The notes beneath the pieces are model-generated. The model was not told the DNA's origin and did no database searches. It saw only the letters and a list, made by a program, of their open reading frames with translations. Below are positions 60,966 to 64,000 of a DNA stretch of 64,000 nucleotides, one piece after another. Positions within the stretch are counted from its first letter, which is position 1, and each line of letters opens with the position of its first letter. The stretch is taken from NCBI GenBank assembly GCA_009809945.1, contig WTPW01000317.1:253506-317505 (forward strand), given 5' to 3'. The DNA comes from Gigaspora margarita. Taxonomy: Eukaryota; Glomeromycota; Glomeromycetes; Diversisporales; Gigasporaceae. The translations under genes and the position numbers were made by a program.

Positions 60966-61373
60966 ATGGTCCACGGGGAACTAGTTTGGACTGGGACTAG
61001 TAGGGACCAGTTCAGTACTGGTCAAAAACCAGTCAAGCTTTCGCATGATATGAATAGAGTGTCATTTTTGACACATTAAATAAAATTTGATAAAATGTTA
61101 ATCAATAACAATACATCCTGGTACTTTAAATAAAATCACCAATTTGGAAATCAATAACAGATACTCTAATTGGCGAATTAAGTTAAAATTAGTTAATTGT
61201 CGACTTTTCGATCAATAATAGTAAAGTTTGTAATAAAAAGTATTACATATAAAAATTTATATTAAACCGCTAGGGTAAGACTTGTTTTTGACAGGGAGGT
61301 GAACTAGTTTTTAACTAGTTCTGGACTATGTTTTTTAGGGAACCGGACCAGACGCACTACTTAACATCCCTAC
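60966..61373. mobile_element. Possible hAT-like MITE
   Basis: 'gaactagtttggactgggactagtagggaccagt' on the left and 'gaactagtttttaactagttctggact...ggaccag...aacatcccta' on the right form a loose inverted pair. The right end, in complement, starts TAGGGATGTTAAG as in hAT elements. Flanks TGTTATAC and CATTATAC agree at six of eight bases only. Confidence 0.4.
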
Positions 61374-61379
61374 ATTATA

Positions 61380-62140
61380 CATAAAAATAATAAATTATAT
61401 TTATTACCTATGCAACATGCGTTTCATATGATACAATAGGTGAATCATTAACTTCCGTTGTTTCCTCCCATGGTGAGAATCAATGTAAAAAAATGATTTC
61501 CTCAAATCTAAGCAAATAACTTCATTTTTTCATGTTAATGATATATAATTTTTTGGACTATTGCACTTGATTGACCAGTATATAGGTTAGATGGATCACA
61601 CATTATTTTTATGATAATATAATAAATAACGAAAATATAACTACAATTATTGTAGTATTAGTTTTTCATATTTTTTTTTTAAATGAAAACTCTTTCAAAA
61701 TTGAACAATGTTCTAGAGAAATAAAAATACCAATAGAAAAAATTATAAGTTGCTTTTATTATGAAATTGGCTTTAATAAAAGTAAAATTTATGATGCGAG
61801 CAAAGCGGCTAGCAAAGTAATACCGTAAAAAATTGGCAGTTTCGTGAATAATCCAGCAACGATGATATCTAATTTTCATCTAAATACTGTCGTCCCTCCA
61901 TATAGTCACCCCATACAATCAAATCATATGTAATCACATTTACGATAAGTGATTTAATTTCCGAATTTATAACAAAAAAATCTCAATATAAGCACATCTC
62001 CTTTGTAAAATTTTTGCGCTGGTGACTTTTTATTTAATAACGAAATCTAGATTTCATAGCAAATTTATGCGATTTCTCATTGTTTTTATTTCTTACAATT
62101 GGATTGGGTGAAATCACGTGACCGCTAAATTTTCCTTCAC
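61380..62140. other. Gene-free stretch
   Basis: No gene is supported. A 66-codon minus-strand frame at 61679 shows no motif. Confidence 0.4.
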
Positions 62141-62148
62141 GAATTTTA

Positions 62149-62384
62149 CAGGAGGGTCACCAAATTTCGGGTCGGATGTGTCGGTCTAGGTCGGCATTTA
62201 GCCCTAGTTGTTAGCAGGTTCTATAGCAAAATTATCAGATGGGCACTTTTTACTTAATGAAAGGATAGATTTCATTAGTAAAATTTTTTATGATCTTGAG
62301 GCAAAGTCGATCAATTCCGACCGGATGGCCATTATTCCGATGCACTCCGACGTATTCCGACCCAGAATTTTGGTGACCCTCCTG
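62149..62384. mobile_element. TA-target TIR element, 236 bp
   Basis: The ends CAGGAGGGTCACCAAATTTC and, in complement, CAGGAGGGTCACCAAAATTC are inverted, with TA at 62147-62148 and 62385-62386. It is non-coding. Confidence 0.88.
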
Positions 62385-62397
62385 TATGAGTTCCCCT

Positions 62398-62481
62398 ACC
62401 GTACAAAATACCCGGGGTACAAATCTTAATTTTTTAACACATGAAATTTAATCGTACCCGGGTATCTTGCACGGTAAAATG
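62398..62481. repeat. Short hairpin / MITE of about 80 bp
   Basis: TACCGTACAAAATACCCGGG is repeated in complement as CCCGGGTATCTTGCACGGTA around a loop of about 40 bp. Confidence 0.75.
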
Positions 62482-62500
62482 CGGTACGACTAGTGATGTG

Positions 62501-62735
62501 CAGTGTCTGAAATTCAAATTTTAAATTAGTTGCGGGCTGCAACTAAATAAAAAAACATAGTTGCGGATTATAAGAATTTATAAAAATTTAGTTGCGCGTA
62601 TAAGCATTTAATCAAAATTTATAAGTAAAATTTGCAAATTTATGTGCGGAATTTGCATATGCACTTCAGATTTTGGTTGCGGAAATTTAAAATTTGTTGC
62701 GGTCCGCAGACTCCGCAACCCAATTTCAGACACTG
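62501..62735. mobile_element. hAT-type MITE, 235 bp
   Basis: The termini CAGTGTCTGAAATT and complement are flanked by a perfect 8-bp duplication GTGATGTG (62493-62500, 62736-62743). The interior has 'gttgcgg' repeats. Confidence 0.9.
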
Positions 62736-62951
62736 GTGATGTGCCATTTATATGATGTCCAAATTTTTTTAGTGTACAGTACGTACAGTACATAGTACTT
62801 ATATAATAAAGTTGCTTTAATAGTTATATTTTAATTTTTTTAATATTAGTCTATATTACAATTGATATAATATTTAAAACCATTTAATAATAAATATTTA
62901 ATATATCAAATAAGTAAGATATTAATAAATGTAGTTTATTGTATTAAGATT

Positions 62952-63838
62952 TACGCCGTTCGAAGTTAATTTTTGTTTGGATCACTTTCCAGGACTCTCG
63001 GAAGGGGGCAAATGAAACGAACATATAAAATGAACAACCTACTGTATTTTTGAAGTAGTAAATCTTTTATAACGAATTGACTTCAAGTTATATTTAGTCT
63101 AGAGATTCTAGTTGAGTTGCTAATTGGGTCAGATAAATTTGATTCAGTTTGTTAACATTACATTCCTCTTAAAAAATAGAGGAGCAAAAAATATATATAT
63201 AACTTATATAAAAATAAATAAATAAAAAATTATATAATGCATTACATCCGAGAAAAAGAATTTCGTACGTATGTACAATTTTTACAGCTAAAATTTTCGT
63301 GATCTTGTGATCGGATCTGCATCATTTTGGCAGCGATCACAGATCGGAATTTTGGGTTTATATCGAATAAAAAAACACTTTGGATGCTCCTTTTTAAGCA
63401 GTTTTTCTTGAATAGTTTCATCGCAAAATGAAATAAACATATATGAGAGGACAGCCAAGTAGGAACTAAAATTTTTGTTTTATTTTTTATTATTTATTTT
63501 TTTCTTATTATTGTTTCTTTCTCTTTCTTTTTATTTTTTTTTTAATCTGTTTAATTTTATTTTTTAAATTATTTTTTTATTTTAAATTAATTTTTATTCT
63601 AAATTAATTTTTTATTTTATATTTGCTGTATAACCGCGAAACAATGCATAAGGATTATTTCGAAATTTGGCCTAATTAAGGCAGAATTTCGAAACCACAC
63701 ACCATCGCTTTATTTCGCGATTATATGGTATTTGTATTTTTTGCTAATTTTTACTTTTTTATATGTCAATTGTACCGGGGGCATCAAAGGGGAAGGGGGA
63801 GGGTGATGTTAACCGAAAAATTAACTTCGAACAGCCTG
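62952..63838. mobile_element. TIR element related to 53518-53757, with a nested MITE
   Basis: The left end 'gccgttcgaagttaattttt' and the right end (complement 'ggctgttcgaagttaattttt') are inverted. The right part has the G-rich tract seen as C-rich in 53518-53757. The target duplication is not clear. A smaller TIR element sits at 63626-63731. Confidence 0.65.
63626..63731. mobile_element. Small MITE of about 105 bp
   Basis: CTGTATAACCGCGAAACAA on the left and, in complement, ACCATATAATCGCGAAATAAA on the right are inverted, with 'gaaatttggcctaattaaggcagaatttc' as a palindromic core. The same core type ('ttcggcctaaattaagcttaattcgggcc') is in the kinase MITE at 59462. Confidence 0.7.
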
Positions 63839-64000
63839 AATCAAATATTTTAAATTATTTAAATTATTTTATACTTACTAATATAAATTATATTGAATTA
63901 CTTAAATTATTTTATACTTAATAATATTAATTATTTTAGATATAATTTAATTAATTTAGAATTTTTATTTAATAAATTTATAAATTTATACAAAGAGTTT

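Noticed and set aside
61679-61879. 66-codon minus-strand frame
   Set aside because: No motif, and composition is like its surroundings.

Overview
This window is AT-rich, intron-bearing eukaryotic DNA. It has small phase-matched introns (about 47-82 bp), very long gene-poor stretches, and many terminal-inverted-repeat (TIR) elements. Protein content points to a glomeromycotan (arbuscular mycorrhizal) fungus, Rhizophagus-like: degenerate kinases with the Cys-rich head and DLGLS motif seen in that lineage, a TPR-Sel1 repeat gene, a fungal CPAF-like S41 peptidase pair, and a Helitron with a Pif1 helicase. The organism call is inference from family knowledge, not from a search. I recognise no rRNA, no CRISPR, no canonical tRNA gene and no retrovirus-like element.

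Layout: 0-1.7 kb, a broken protein kinase. 1.9-6.0 kb, a TA-target TIR element, two abutting foldback palindromes, and a TIR composite with a coding-like minisatellite. 6-14.3 kb, gene-free AT-rich DNA with simple repeats and a tRNA-derived SINE relic. 14.3-19.2 kb, the first copy of a segmental duplication carrying a decayed S41 peptidase. 19.7-20.8 kb, an assembly gap (824 N) flanked by inverted heptad repeats. 21.7-24.8 kb, a kinase relic, a poly(A) retroposon candidate, a hairpin and a broken Tc1/mariner transposase. 25.7-26.7 kb, an intact two-exon sulfotransferase-like P-loop gene. 27-38 kb, gene-free repeat-rich DNA: palindromic satellite, (TTCAGG)n blocks, MITEs, and a hAT MITE cut by a foldback. 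38.2-45.4 kb, a TIR element split by a 6.1-kb Helitron and by a 384-bp MITE. 45.5-49.4 kb, further MITEs, including one inside another and an unbroken relative of the split element. 49.9-54.0 kb, the second copy of the duplication, with an apparently intact five-exon S41 peptidase. 54.1-55.9 kb, two hAT-in-TIR nests. 56.3-58.4 kb, a broken TPR-Sel1 gene. 58.9-60.3 kb, a kinase gene whose catalytic loop is split by a 115-bp MITE. 61-63.8 kb, more small TIR elements.

Only two genes look functional: the sulfotransferase-like gene (25715-26683) and S41 peptidase copy B (50426-52697). The rest of the window is dominated by insertions into insertions. Many can be read to the base because target-site duplications (TA, 8 bp, 12 bp, possibly TTAA) or related unbroken copies are present in the same window.
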